Source: Impatiens glandulifera (Eukaryota; Streptophyta; Magnoliopsida; Ericales; Balsaminaceae). From it: a stretch of 64,000 bases of DNA. The notes below the pieces were generated by a model. That model had not been told where the DNA came from. It did no database searches and saw only the letters and a program-made list of their open reading frames with translations. Location of the stretch: positions 36,865,338 through 36,929,337 of the forward strand of contig NC_061867.1 of NCBI RefSeq assembly GCF_907164915.1, read 5' to 3'. Positions 11,711 through 24,672 of the stretch are shown one piece after another (position 1 is the first letter of the stretch; every line of letters starts with the position of its first letter). Made by a program: the position numbers and the translations under genes.

Positions 11711-13507
11711 ATATATATATATACGGAAACTTTTGGTCCAATATACGTTATAGATAAAAAAAAAATTATTTTTGTAAAATAATTTTGTTCTTTCAGTTGG
11801 TCATATTAATTTAAATAATCTTGAATATCATTATTTATAACTTTAATAGTTAAGTGCAAGATAATTTGTTCAACCAATTATTTTATATAAAATCTGAAAT
11901 AATTTAATTTATATGAAAAATAATTAATAAATCCTCCACTTGCATATCCAAATATAGGAGAAAAGGTTCATCCTTCCTTAATGATCTATTTTATACTAGG
12001 ATTTGTGACTTTTCAATGTATTTGTTTGTTTAGTTTATTTGTTGTTTCGTCATCTGTTGAACCGTTTATATAGTCAAATTTATAAAAAATGTTAGGAAAC
12101 AATTGGATATTTTTGGGGTAAGCTAATAAGTAATACATAGTACAAGTTTGAGGTAATTGTTTTTTACCCTTTTAGAATATTGTGTGTGAATCCAGCGATT
12201 AGGTGAGATATTCTGGCAATAAAATATATAATAAATTATTATAATTATAACAATGGATCGTAGGAAGGTTGGTTTTAATAATGGCCTTGGAAAGTGGTTG
12301 CCTGTATTAATCAAAACTAATAAATATGATGACAGATTGCTTGCTCCATTATTTCACATGCCAATAAATTAACTGTACGTATCATTTTTGTATATGTATA
12401 TACTTTATGATAATTTTATACAACTTTTATTAAATTGATATGTTTTGGTTTATTCTCTAATTGCTTAATATGTTGAAATTCAATTTATTCAATTCAATTG
12501 ATTTGTTAATAAGTTATGAAGATATTAAGAGAATAAATAAGAGATAAAAAGAAATTGCTAAGAGGTATTAACGCTTAGTAGAGACAAGTCCATTCAAAAC
12601 AAAAAATAATAATATGTTTGACTTTTAACTAAAATAACTTTATATCTTACCTATTTTATGTTAAAAAAAGTAATCTTATTGTCCTAACTTTTCTTTTAAA
12701 AGATTATTGTCCGTTGAATAAGATTTTATTTACATTTCATCCAATTTGCATTGCAATCAATTATGAAATAACCATGATATAAAAAAAAATTAATTATATA
12801 TATATGAAACATTAATTATGATAAATATATATCATCTCTTTTATAGTTTTGAAATGTTACCTTATTGAAATTATCATTAATATATGACATATTGTAAGAT
12901 TACTTTATTATTTTGAGTTATATTTTAATATTTAATAAATCAATCATCCTTTCGAGGTACAATTGTTTTATGATTTTAAAATAAATATATTATTATCATT
13001 TATTTATCTACTTATCTATGATATCAATATCCGTCATGCGACAAATTCTACGCCTAGTTAAATGGTTAAATATGTTTACGGGCTATATACTTAATTCGTT
13101 GTCTCTTATAATATCAATATGAATCCTCTCAAAATGATTGATCATATTATTTAGGTCATAATTTAAAAATGAAAAACAGAAGAAAGGTGATCAATTTGCC
13201 AATTCTTATTCAAATAGTTTTGTTCATGTGTTTTTTAAAATTAGTTTTTTTAGTACCTAATGTTGACAATAAATTAAGACGAGACTTGACTCTATGGTTT
13301 AAAATTAGATTTCATGTAACATCAAGTTGTCAAAACATTTTATATATTATTTTTTAAAATAATAAATCATTTTAATTTAAATAGCATTCAAATTAATTTT
13401 AGATAATATATATAATAATTAATGCGAGAAAGAACACAAATTCCTCTTGTTCATGCAAGAAAGAACCCTGACACATTTTGGTGACGCGAATAAAAAGTTT
13501 AACACAT
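11711..13507. other. AT-rich intergenic spacer
   Basis: No gene seen. Contains short TA runs (for example near 11710 and 12795). Small open frames near 12123-12314 and 13169-13357 are AT-rich and have no coding signature. It ends at the left end of the MULE. Confidence 0.5.
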
Positions 13508-13990
13508 CTTATTGACCATCCAGATCTTCTGCTATCGATTGTCGTGTTCCTCTGTGGCGGACCAATCAGATTGCAGCAATAATATTTTAATAATAAATCA
13601 ATCTGGGTAGGAGACGGAGGGAGGGAGAATCCGGAATCCGGGTTTCATCCCGGGTTCACACAAGACGCCGTTAACGGAAGCGCCTGTTAACGCCAGGAAA
13701 TAATATAATAATCATATGATACCCAAATAAGATATCTTCGCTCCGGGCACCGTGTCAGAGGGAAGGGTGAGATGCGATGTGAGCGAAGATTTCCACGCCC
13801 GTTGCCCTGACCCTCATGTAAACCCCCCATACCCACCCATGAGAAGACCGCTTGCCTTTCATGAAAATACACTTACACGTCTATGTAAAGACCAATTTTA
13901 CATGGATTTTATATTTCCGTTTATTAAAAATTAATTTAATTTATTGAAAATCACATGCAGCGATATAATATTCGCTTCAATTAATTCATT
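13508..13990 (+). repeat. Left terminal inverted repeat of the MULE
   Basis: Matches the reverse complement of 35066-35554 with roughly nine bases in ten conserved by eye. Shared landmarks are CTTCTGCTA, GGCGGACCAATCAGATTGCA, GGAATCCGGGTTTC, ACGCCGTTAACGG, GGGCACCGTGT and GAGCGAAGATTTCCA. TIRs of several hundred bases are usual for MULEs. The inner border fades into subterminal repeats. Confidence 0.92.
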
Positions 13991-13999
13991 CATATTTTT

Positions 14000-14900
14000 G
14001 TTTTTTTTCATTTAATTTTTTTGGCCTTCAGACCATCAGGAGCGAAGATATATTTGCTTCAATTAATTTTAATAATAACCTCATGTAAACCCCCCAACCC
14101 ACCAATGAGAAGACCGTTTGCCTGCCATGTGAATACACTTACCCGTGCATGTAAAGACCAAAATGACATGGATTTTATATTTCCGTTTATTAAATATTAA
14201 TTCAATTAATTGAAGATGACATGCAGCGATATAATATTCGCTTCAATTAATTCATTCATATTCTTTTTGTTTTTTTTATTTAAAATTTTTGGCCTGGAGA
14301 CCCTCAGGAGCGAAGATATATTTGCTTCAATTAATTTTAATAAAAACATCATGTAAACCCCCCAACCCACCATGAGAAGATCGTTTTCCTGCCATGTGAA
14401 TACACTTACCCGTGCATGTAAAGACAAAAATTACATGGATTTTATATTTCCGTTTATTAAATATTAATTTAATTTATTAAAGATCACATGAAGCAACCGA
14501 ACAAATCTTCGCTTCAAGTACTATACTATTTTTTTTTTATTAATTTAATATTTCCGTTTATTAATAAATGTTAATTCAATTAATTTAAAATGACATGCAT
14601 GAAACGACCAAATATTCTCTTTAATTAGTTCACTCTCATTTTTTTATTTTTTTTACGAGGAGACGATTGAAAGCGAATATTTCTTCGTTTCACACATTTT
14701 TAGGCTGACGTTCATGTAAAACCCCCTTCCTTCCCATGAGAGGACCACTTGCCTGTCATGTAAATTCACTTACACGTGCATTTACATCCCGCGAATAAAT
14801 CTTCGCTTCGAATAATAGTATTTATTTTCAATTTCTTTTATGAATTTTTTTAAGAAGTTACGATATCGAACGAATATTTATTCGCTTCCATTACTTGTTG
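14000..14900 (+). repeat. Left subterminal tandem repeats of the MULE
   Basis: Three to four imperfect units of about 260 bp. Each has the block CATGTAAACCCCCCAACCCA, then CATGAGAAGACC, then TGTAAAGACCAAAAT, then TTTCCGTTTATTAA, then ACATGCAGCGATATAATATT and a copy of the AGCGAA...TTCGCTT palindrome. The related right-end units are at 34090-35065. Confidence 0.85.
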
Positions 14901-15058
14901 TTATTATTTCAATTTCCCGCTACAATCCCACTCTCCATCATTTTCATTTTCATAAGCAACTGTTCATATTTTTCTCTCTCTAACTCCCGACGATCATCCA
15001 AACACTCAACACCGAAACCCTAGAGATTTATTTTATTCTACAAGGATTTCTTCTGAAG

Positions 15059-18000
15059 ATGTCAGAGAACCAAGTGAACAACATGGAAGTGGATACCAAC
15101 GACTCCCGAGAGGTCGTCTTGCAAGTCTGTAGGAGCATAAACGAAAACGAAACTGCCCCCAATCCTGCATCCAACGTCAATCCCCGCAATAAACCAGAGA
15201 GGTAGGTTAATCTTATTGTGTTTATACTAATTTTACACATGTTTATTCAATTTATTTAGTTGAATACTGATTTATGCTATCCCACCAAAAATAATCACTT
15301 CGAGGTTTAATAACTTGGTTTATGAAAGGAAGAGGAAGAGAAATCCGAAGACGAATACGAAGTCGTCATCGACTGCTGAATCAGTTTTCACAGTTGCTGT
15401 CGAAGCTACTGATATTTCTGCAGGTACTCAACATTTTGATGAGATTATACCACCACCTTTTCCCCCTCCCAAAAAACCCAATGTTATTCCTACCTCCACT
15501 CCAACAGTCGATGAAGATTTACCAGAACCACCCCCAGAAACCACTAATCTTTCTCCGTGTACTACACCATTCGATGAAGAGTTACCACCATCTCCCCAAA
15601 AAAACAAAACCATGAAGAAACGTAAACTGACATTTCTAACAAGATCATCACCTCATGGCCTTGCTCAACTGATTCCTAAATTGAGCGTAGAATAGAGGGA
15701 AGCCGTGAAGCAAATCGGGTTTGGTTCTCTTCTTACAATGGGTGCCTCCAAGTGCCCTGCGCATTTTTCCAGACACGTAATCCAAGCTTTTGACCAGGAT
15801 AAGAGTTCTCTGGTATTGGCCAACGGTGAGGAGATCCTTATCGATGAAGATCTCGTACAGCTGGTGATGAACCTCCCTAGAGGGGCAATGAACGTAGTTG
15901 AGTCCGTTGGGGGGGACAAAACTAAGGACCCTGATTTTTATAATTTCTTGAGGGATTGGAAGACCAGATGGACCGGGGAAGACTCAAAAGCTCCCGAAAC
16001 ATCCCCAAGATATTAAGTAACACAAGTGCAGACAACGATTTCAAAATCGACTTGTTGTCTTTATTGTCTCAAGTTTTTTATGTCCAGTTCAAAATTCACG
16101 AGCCAGGTAAACATGTATTCAAACCTATTATATATCTAATTGTATTTGTGAATACTGACACATGTATTTTTTTCATTTCAGGTTCAAAATTCTCAAATCC
16201 TTAATGGATGTTGATAACATAAAGGAACTGAACTGGTGCCACTTCACACTTCAACGATTGCTTGACAGTGTAAGAAATTCGAAAGAAAAAGCAAGTAAAG
16301 ATAAAAATCCATATTTCGATGGACCTATAACCCTTTTATTGGTAAGTAATGTTGCCTCTCTTGTATATGATTTATAGATATCAAATATTTTCAAACATGT
16401 TTCCCATTCCTTTACTCCAGATTTGCTACCTAGATGGTGTTTTTGTGGAAGGTGAACGTCTGTCCTACGAAAGAAAATTTCCAATAATCTCTTGTTGGGA
16501 TGACGTCACAGTGTTAGAGTTCACCAACTTAGAAGTTCGTGCCGGTGGTTTTGGGCTGGGCAGGGCAAGGGCGCGCCTAGCAGGTAAACAACCCGAGAAT
16601 CCAGTTGACTCGGTTGAAGTAAAAGAAGACGATAATGAGGTATGTGGAAACAATAAATTGACTCCCATTGTTCTTTATTATCCTATTTTCAAGATTAATG
16701 AAATCTGTTTTTCATAATGTACAGATGTTGACATCCAAAATCCTGCAAACTTTTAAAGATACAGCCCAACAGCTGAATTACCTATCAGGGGAGTTGGAGA
16801 AACGCAACATCGATCCGAAGCCCATTTTTGAGGTCGGTTTCATGAACCTAAGAGAGTCTGAAGGGTTCATGAAACACTTGAAAGTGGTGAACGATGGTGA
16901 GGTTCGTGTAGGTGTGGAAGATCCTCCAAGGGAGGCACTTGGGGACACTTTACAGTGTGCGGGCTTGAAAATCAATAGTCCCTGGGTTGATTACACATGT
17001 GAGACTGTAGTGGAGGACAATGCAGACAATCCACCAGCACTGGTTGAACTGAATGATCTCGATGATGTCGTTCTGCCCAATGAAGCTCAGTCACTCCCTG
17101 TTCAACCGAAAGATCTTGAGGATGTAGGTCAGGACATTGAAGATCAATCACTCCTTGTTGAACAGGAAGATGTAGACGCTGCATTTCAGCACATTGAAGC
17201 CAAATGATCAGGGTGAAGGGAAGGAACATGTTGCGGAACCCCAAGCTCAGTCTGTTGCACCAAATGATCAGGGTGAAGGCAAGGAACAGGTTGAGGCTTC
17301 TAAGGCCGTTGAATCTTCTGAAGATGAAGATGAAGATGATGGGGGGGGGGACGCATCAACATTAGAGAATATCCTAAGAGGAAGATCACGAAAATTCCTG
17401 TGCACCTTCGATCCCCTTACATGAAAGAGGTTACGGATATGTTGGACCACAAAATAACCAACAAGAAACAGAAATTCGCCGATTTTGTGTTTGATCAAGA
17501 CCTGCCTCCATTGTAAGTTACTTCGCATGCTTTTAGAAATTTGAAATATGAAATTAGTTAGTTATGGTCTTCTAACTGAATCTATTTTGCAGTGACGTTC
17601 TGTACGAAGGTGCACCGGGTAATATCACCCGTCATCTATTTCGTACAATGAAAATGGGTGAAGTAATTGCAAGCGAAGTGGTGGACGCTTGGTCCATAAT
17701 TGTGCACTCCAAATGCCGTAGGTTGCCAAGGCATGAACCACGAATAATTTGTTTTTCATCAATTTCACATGTAAGTGCTTCTCTTGTTTTGTGCTATGAA
17801 TCCTACAATGTTCATGACTTTGAGTCTCCACCCTTATTTTACAGGTTAATCTGCAGTATGATTGCACCTTATTTTGTCAATCCCTTGAAGAAGACATGAG
17901 AAACTACCATGTCACAAAAGAAGACCTCATCTTCGCTGACCTGGTATGTACATATCCCTCAATTCCAAGTAACGAGAATGCCATAAAATAATAAATGTTT

Positions 18001-18545
18001 ATGTTCTTTTTGCAGATATTCCTACTTGTCGTCATTTCCCGACATTTCTTTCTTGTGTGTGTGAATATCAAAGACTCCCACATCACTATACTAGACAACT
18101 CCGGTCGTCCGCATCGAATGAAAATTTTGGACAAGTATGTACATTTGAGGAAACAACTAGATAGTTTTTCGACTTTCTTGGAAAGGCAAGGCATACAAAG
18201 AATTGCAGAAAAGGTTAAAAATACAGGATCATGGCCCCAAAGTTGCCTTGGCAAGACCAAACAAACAAGACAGACTGTGGGGTATATTTAATGAGACATA
18301 TGGAAACATATAGAGGAGTGACGAAGGGTTGGTCTATTGACATCAACGATAATAATGTAAGTGTTATACCATATGTTATTCTCTGACATTTAACAATTTG
18401 AAATGTTCTTATACTTTCTCTTGTTCTTTTGAAGGCCGAAGAAGCTTTGAGTACATTGAGAATAAAATATTTATACAGAATTCTTATGTCGGAGCACAAT
18501 GTCAATAGGTTTAAGTTAAAGACTGCAATTAGATCAAGATATTAG
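15059..18545 (+). pseudogene. Ulp1-like cysteine protease gene A (disrupted)
   Basis: SUMO-protease-like (C48) gene of the kind carried by MULEs. Apparent exons: 15059-15201, 15329-16106, 16182-16341, 16421-16639, 16725-17512, 17593-17770, 17845-17943, 18016-18356 and 18435-18545, all with GT-AG borders and shared positions with gene B. The N-terminal part has basic RKRKRNP and the conserved IGFGSLL...DEDLVQLVMNLPRG domain. The C-terminal catalytic domain has RHFFLVCVNI (His), ITILDNS (Asp) and LPWQDQTNKTDCGVY (Gln, Cys). Lesions: TAG at 15693-15695, where gene B has Gln; a frameshift in exon 2, whose length is off by one; a shift near 17200; a shift at the G10 run 17341-17350; and a shift near 18230 between the Asp and Cys. 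It is therefore a pseudogene unless the homopolymer shifts are sequence errors. The 5' leader at 14940-15058 is pyrimidine-rich. Confidence 0.85.
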
Positions 18546-18689
18546 AGATTTGTATGTGTTATACGGAATTATACTTGTACAGTAATTCTTATGTTTACAC
18601 AGGTCAATTGAGATATTTTTAATGTATGGATGTTTGATATGTAATTATAACTTATAATGTATTGATGTTTGATATGTCTTCTTGTACCC

Positions 18690-19330
18690 ATACTTTTAAA
18701 ATCACAAACGAGGTTAATTTTGTAAGTGTATGTTTTAAATTCTTAAACGAAGATATATTCTTAACTACATGTTTTCAAGTTTATAAACGAAGATATATTC
18801 TTATGTCTTCTTGTGCCCATATTTCTAAAACCATAAACGAAGATATATTCTTATGCCTTATTGTGCCCCTATTCTTAACTATATATTTTCAAATTCCTAA
18901 ACGAAGATATATTCTTATGTTTGTTTTTGGTGCAATCCATATTTTGAAAATAAGAGACGACTACATCTTCTTCACTATATGTTTGCAAATTCCTAAACGA
19001 AGATATCCTCTTAACTATAAATTTTCAAATTCCTAAACGAAGATATCTTCTTATGTTATTTTTTGGTGTAATCCATATTTTGAAAATAAGAGACGAAGAT
19101 ATCTTCTTCAATATATGTTTGCAAATTCCTAAACGAAGATATCCTCTTAACTATAAATTTTCAAATTCATAAACGAAGATATCTTCTTATGTTGTTTTTT
19201 GGTGTAATCCATATTTTGAAAATAAGAGACGAAGATATCTTCTTCAATATATGTTTTTAAATTCCTAGACGAATATATATTCGTAACTACATGAACTAAA
19301 AATTATAATACGAAGATATCTTCGCAACAT
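18690..19330 (+). repeat. Tandem array built on AAACGAAGATATATTCTTA
   Basis: About a dozen copies of the palindromic core GAAGATATCTTC or variants GAAGATATATTC, spaced 40-65 bp apart. Some are grouped in a higher-order unit of roughly 170 bp with TTTTTGGTGTAATCCATATT. The core is a relative of the dispersed MULE palindrome. An open frame over 18662-19036 is only the repeat read in one frame. The array lies between the Ulp1 gene A and the mobile domain gene. Confidence 0.85.
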
Positions 19331-19414
19331 GTAATGCCCTTACCGGAGTTATGTATTTATGTCAATTCAAGAATGAAAACTCATTTATTACTTCAACTAC
19401 TGCTGTATCAACAT

Positions 19415-19483
19415 CATCACTCTCATACCCTCACTCTCACTCTCACTCTCACACTACACTCTCACTCTCACCTCTCTCTCTGT
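19415..19483 (+). repeat. CTCACT microsatellite in the leader of the mobile domain gene
   Basis: Pyrimidine-rich run of CTCACT and CTCTCT units about 75 bp before the start codon at 19556. Such tracts are common in plant 5' leaders, so it probably belongs to the promoter or 5' UTR. Confidence 0.6.
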
Positions 19484-19555
19484 TTTGACTCTTTCCTTCC
19501 CAAATCTCTATCTACCGGTGTCTTTCCTTCAGTCATTTAGTGTAAAACTCATAAG

Positions 19556-20720
19556 ATGGATGTAGAGATGGACCCAGACATGCTGGTTTTATCGCAGCAG
19601 TAGCTGGAGCGATACTTAAGTCTGATCAACGATGACCCTGTCCCTTTTAGTGTCTATCATGTAGATGAGATTCTACCTCTATTACGAATAAAAATTCACG
19701 ACGGACTGATGGCCCACATGCAAAGCAGATGGAATACGGACTCTCGTTCTTTTGTTATTGGGGAAATGCACATATGCCCGACGATAGAGGACTTTGCTTC
19801 AATCCTTAGGTGTGGTAGTCTTGCACTCATGATTTTGCCTGTCAATCAAGATCCTCATATAGCCTTCCACATTTACGACAGCTTCTATGGATGTACAATG
19901 TTTGATGCTCTTTTGTTTACCCTCCAACATGGATTTCTCAATATGACAAACATAGACGAGTACATTTGGCGTGTCCAGGGAGCTGAGAGGACCATCAACC
20001 ACACACAAAGCAAACTGATCATGCTTGTGGTTCTGGCTCATTTTTTTATGTCCGGCTGCAGGACGACGGCCTTCGGATAGGATCCTGCAGGTAGTTCCTG
20101 CACTGATGGGAAACGCCCCAAACCTGGCTAGCCTTGTACTTGCTGAGACATTACTTGGTCTTAATGAATTTGTTTCAGAGGAAAACAACTATTCTCGCCG
20201 TGGATCACCTTTGGTTCTCTACCTGTGGTTGTTAGACAAGTTGCATTGGTTGCCCCGTCCTTCAATTCCCCACACTTCCTTCGCCAATCTACAAGTGCAA
20301 AGGGTCAATGGACTCGTGCCTCCGAATTTTATTTCGGATATTCACCCAATTAGGTTCATTGTTCCGTGGTATCTTTTTAGTGTAATGATGTACGAGATGA
20401 GGGGTTCTCCATTCATCATTTTGTTGGGCCTTGAGGGAACTACCTCCTACTGCACAGCTGTCATATACAGACAATTTGGCCTACGGAATCCCCTACCTTC
20501 GAATGGACTCAATCCTCCGACGGAATTCATGCTTACTCCTCACAATCTTTACCTAGAGTACGCATCAATAATTGAAAATTCTTTTACGGTTTCAATCCCC
20601 AACCGATGGATCAATGCTGTGAACGAAGCCATTCAGCTATACATTCCACCCGTCATCGAACATGAGATCGTGTCGCTGACAGGACCGATTGACGAGTCAT
20701 CCTCTCATGAATCAGACTAG
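19556..20720 (+). pseudogene. Plant mobile domain (PMD) protein, interrupted
   Basis: Intronless gene with a PMD of the MAIN/MAIL1 type, a domain shared by plant transposons and a few domesticated nuclear proteins. The start codon is 19556-19558. Conserved parts are LMAHMQSRWNTDSRSFVIG near residue 50, then MHICPTIEDFASIL and, after the shift, NNYSRRGSPLVLYLWLLDKL and IRFIVPWY. Full length would be about 388 residues. Two lesions: TAG at 19601-19603, directly after CAG CAG and so perhaps a mutated CAG, and a one-base shift at or near the T7 run 20041-20047. It lies between the two Ulp1 genes on the same strand with its own leader. The acidic, serine-rich end (DESSSHESD) is intact. Role in the element unknown. 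Confidence 0.8.
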
Positions 20721-21665
20721 AGCTTCATTTGTATTTTTGAACAGCTCTTTTGTTGGTTAATCTGTGTAGTACTTATGTAAACGGATTATGGAATGTTTTT
20801 GTGTATTCAACAATATTATGAAGTTATGTTTGATTATAGTCTGAAGTTATATTTTACATTATGTAGTTAGTTTATTCTGGAGTGATATAAATCGAATCAT
20901 TGTCGTTATGTTTGATTGTTTGATTGCAATTTGGATGTCATTATCAATTCAAAGTATAATGTAAAACAACTGATGTGTTCATGTAAACCCCTTACATTGA
21001 TCCATCGATTGGTTGTTCGCTTCATTACACAGTATCTAATTAGTAAATCGAACGGACATTTCTTCGTTTGTTTGTTAGTGTATTACTTTTAACCATGTGA
21101 TTGAAAACGAAGATGAAGTCGCATCCAATCTTTGAAGTTACATATTATTGTATTTGTGCCACTTTCATGTCATACTCTAATGAATTTGAAAACGAAGAAT
21201 CATTCGCCTGTAAGTTTCTATATTAAACCCAACATTGTTACGAAACAAAATACAATTCGCTTGATATTCATATTTGAGGTCGACCACATTGAAAGAAAAT
21301 GTATTCGCTTGTATATTAAATCCAATGAATGGTTGAATGATTGAAGAAGCGCCAAACATTTTACATTACATGTCACGTCAGATTACAATTATGGCAATGA
21401 TTTCACTTATGGGAAACGTATACTTAGCTAGAAGAGTAAATATTATAATACTTTATTATTTATAATAAATTCGTTATTTTATAAATGTTTAATGACATGT
21501 GCATGAAAATATAAATAACAAATAATTATTATAATTCGACGTACAAAATTTCATTACAAGTTTCATAAACATTTCTACGTTTCATAAACAGTTGTACATT
21601 TTAACAATATTCATCTGCATCTCCAGCTTCAAGGCATCTCCATTGAAGCGACCACAGCGGATCTC
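20721..21665. other. MULE noncoding spacer with palindrome half-sites
   Basis: 3' side of the mobile domain gene. Contains degenerate copies of the palindrome (for example CGAACGGACATTTCTTCG near 21048 and AACGAAGAATCATTCGCC near 21188) and one CATGTAAACCCC block near 20980. A frame over 21132-21344 is repeat-derived. Confidence 0.55.
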
Positions 21666-21956
21666 TCACGCATAACTGGGGTCATACACCTGTTGAGTTA
21701 TCTCTTGAGATGTTTTCCATCCCAGGGAATCTCCCAAAGCTGGCGCTTCCCACCAGCAGTGGACACGAATGATCTTCATTTGATCGGTAGTTTCTACTTG
21801 AGGTATCAAGCATTCGTGGTAACTGAAGATGTTTTCCACCAGTTGATCTTCATTGTATAAGTTTTCCATCACATAGAATATCCCAAATGATACATCCCAA
21901 CAAACTATCTGAAAAAAACACGCACTCTCAACAACAACGCTCACGAAATATTTCAT
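21666..21956 (-). CDS. Unrecognised 96-residue protein, tentative
   Basis: A single open frame on the minus strand with a normal ATG (21954-21956) and even, coding-like residue use unlike the AT-rich frames around it. It begins MKYFVSVVVESACFFQIV, has an acidic middle (YNEDQLVENIF), and the end contains HCWWEAPALGDSLGWKTSQ and DPSYA. I recognise no family. It is the only minus-strand frame in the left part of the MULE. It may be a small gene, a fragment of a captured host gene, or an exon of a longer gene whose other exons I did not find. Downstream (below 21666) the sequence stays GC-richer for about 60 bp, like a 3' UTR. Confidence 0.4.
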   Translation of the reverse strand: MKYFVSVVVESACFFQIVCWDVSFGIFYVMENLYNEDQLVENIFSYHECLIPQVETTDQMKIIRVHCWWEAPALGDSLGWKTSQEITQQVYDPSYA

Positions 21957-24672
21957 GCTGCCGACGAAGATTGTTTATGTAATCCCTACATTTATAGCAA
22001 ACAGAAAATCTGTTTTCTTAATAAAATATTTATATTTATTGATTCAGAAAAAGTAAATTTCCCGTGATCAAATATCAAATCAGAACAGTTTGCAGTCTTT
22101 TGGTCACATCATGAAAAAGTAATTTCATTAACGAAAAAGTAATAACACTTATATTAAATAAAACAAATAATTCAATATTGTCATTAACATTATATTAAAT
22201 AATAAATTATTTCTACATTAATAAAAATATTTTCATAAATAATTATAAAATTATATTCAATATAATATTATTGCTATATGAAGAAAATTATGTTCAATAT
22301 AAATAAGAATTAAAATATATTTTATTGAAAACATTAAGCGTGAAAACATTTTAATATCCCACAAATTACCAAAATTAACATGAATTTTGAAGTTTCGTGT
22401 ATCATATAAAAAAATTAATTCGAACAGCGAAGAGATCTTAGCTAAAATAACTTCATGTTTATGTTTTAATTTTTTCAAACATCATTATTTACGGGGAGTC
22501 GTTCATAAGCGAAGAAATCTTCGCCACAATTGTTTTCCACCTGTCCCCCGTGTACACCCCCCAACACAACCATGAGAAGCCCGCTTGTCTGTCATGGAAA
22601 GACACTAACCCGTGTATGTGAAGACCAAAATTAAATGTATTTTAAATTTCCGTTTATTAAATATTATAGTAAATTATTAAAAATGACATGCAGCGAACAA
22701 ATATTCGCTCAAATGACTTGGCGGAACAGTAGGCAGTCCTTTGTTTTGTCACATCATTAATAAATTATATTTCATCATTGAAAAAGTAATGTGTTTTTGT
22801 ATAAAACCCTATAAAGAAATCATTTCATATCTATGGATTCAGAAAAAGTATTAAGCCCGTGATCATATGTCAAATCGGAACAGTGTGCAGTCTTTTTGTC
22901 ACATCACATAAATGATTAAATATTATATTTTAATAAAGTATTTATATTATATTAAATATTTCATTATTGATAAAGTATTGTTACAATAGTGTAATTAACA
23001 TTATATTTTATTAAATATTATTTCTATATAGATAAAATTATGTTTGGAAATAAGTATAAATTTTTATTATATATACTATTATTTCTATATGAGCAAAATC
23101 ATATCGAATATAATTTAGATTTAAAATATTATTAATTAAAGAAATTCATATAATTCAATTATAGCGTCAGAACAATTTAATAAAAGACTTGGAAATGACA
23201 TGCAGCGAGTAAATCTTCGTAAACATATTAACATTTTGATTTTTTGAAACATGCTTTCTGTACGGGGTGTGGGTCGGAAGCGAATAAATGTTCGCTTCAT
23301 TATTTTCATGGAAACACACTAACCCTTGTATGTAAATGCCAAAATTAACATTAATTTTTTGTTCACTTTTTTTACACATGAATTCATCTAATTAAAGATG
23401 AAAAGTAGCGAACATATATCCGTGTTCAATGAAAATTGCAATTTATGAGAGGCTTATATGAAGCGAATAAATCTTCGCTTCAATGAATTCTAAGCTGACG
23501 TACATGTGAAACCCTCAACCCTTACATGAGAAGACCTTTTACCCCTGATGTAAGTACACCAACGCATGTATGTGAAGACCAAAATTATTAAGGAATGTTG
23601 GAGGAAAAGACACGCAGCAAATAAATCTTCGCTAAAAACAATTTTTCAATTTTTATCCCTTAAATCACATTTCATTTTTATTTATAATTCATTACTGAAA
23701 TGTTTTTGTACGGTATATCATATCTTAAAGTAATCATTAAATATCGAATCGGACCAGTCTTCAGTATTTTTGACAGGAAACATCATTCATAATTTATATA
23801 TTGTTAATGAAAAAGTAGAAACAAAAATTAGGTGCTGTTTGATCTTGGTGTGTTTTATTATCGAAACAAAAAATTTATAGAAATAAAGGCTCAATCATCC
23901 GCTCATAAATCAAAAAATTACATTTAATATAATTAACATTATATGAAATATTAAATTATTCATACATAAAAAACATTATATTTATTACATCAGTGTAAAA
24001 GTAAAATATATATATTGTTATTTATATTTGAAGAAAAAGAAATTAAATTTAATTCACATCTCAATTATAAATTAAATAAATAAAATCAAGCGCCAAAAAC
24101 TTTTTGACATGTCAATTCAACTGTCACAAAGTCCCAGGCTTTGTGACCACGGCAAGTCATTTCCACCGCTACCATCCAATCAAATGTCAATCCTTTAGAT
24201 TGGATACGATCTCTTAGATTTGCTGATCGAAGATTTGTTCGCTTCTTCCGCATGTAGAAGCAAGTAGTTGGTCAACTTGTGGGAATTTTTTTTCAAATCA
24301 TGTGAAACGAGTAATACATGTCCTAAGCGAAGATATATTCGTACAATGCGGCATTCGGCACGAATACATCCTCGCCTATTCTAGTATGTTTCTTTTCATA
24401 ATGCCGAATTACATGTCACATTCCATGAGCGAAGATCGCTTCTACTCATACGAAGTTCATGAGAAACTCCTTATTCATGTTTGTCAAAACCGATATGGCC
24501 TCATGAAAATACATTCACACTAACAGAGCACTTTACAAAGTAAAATATCTCAAGCCCGACTCCGGCCGTCATACACCCAGGTTATTCTACCATCTGACCT
24601 AGCGCTGTCGTCTCCGGCCTTTCGACTACGAATCCATTTCTCTTCCGGTTAGTATCTTCTACTGCTGCGAAA
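21957..24672. other. MULE noncoding spacer rich in palindromes and CATGTAAACCCC blocks
   Basis: AT-rich spacer with palindrome copies near 22508, 22692, 23203, 23279, 23461, 23617, 24228 and 24328, and the second repeat block near 22543-22630 and 23500-23585. The last 150 bases are the leader of Ulp1 gene B and include pyrimidine-rich CCGGCCTTTCGACTACG. Small frames here (for example 24302-24523) look repeat-derived. Confidence 0.6.

Noticed and set aside
13687..13934. Open frames on both strands inside the left TIR, with similar ones in the right TIR
   Set aside because: They exist because the TIRs are GC-richer. Their frames are not kept between the two TIRs and they have no protein features.
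18662..19036. 124-codon open frame on the plus strand
   Set aside because: It is the GAAGATAT tandem array read in one frame; the residues repeat with the DNA unit and have no relatives in the element.
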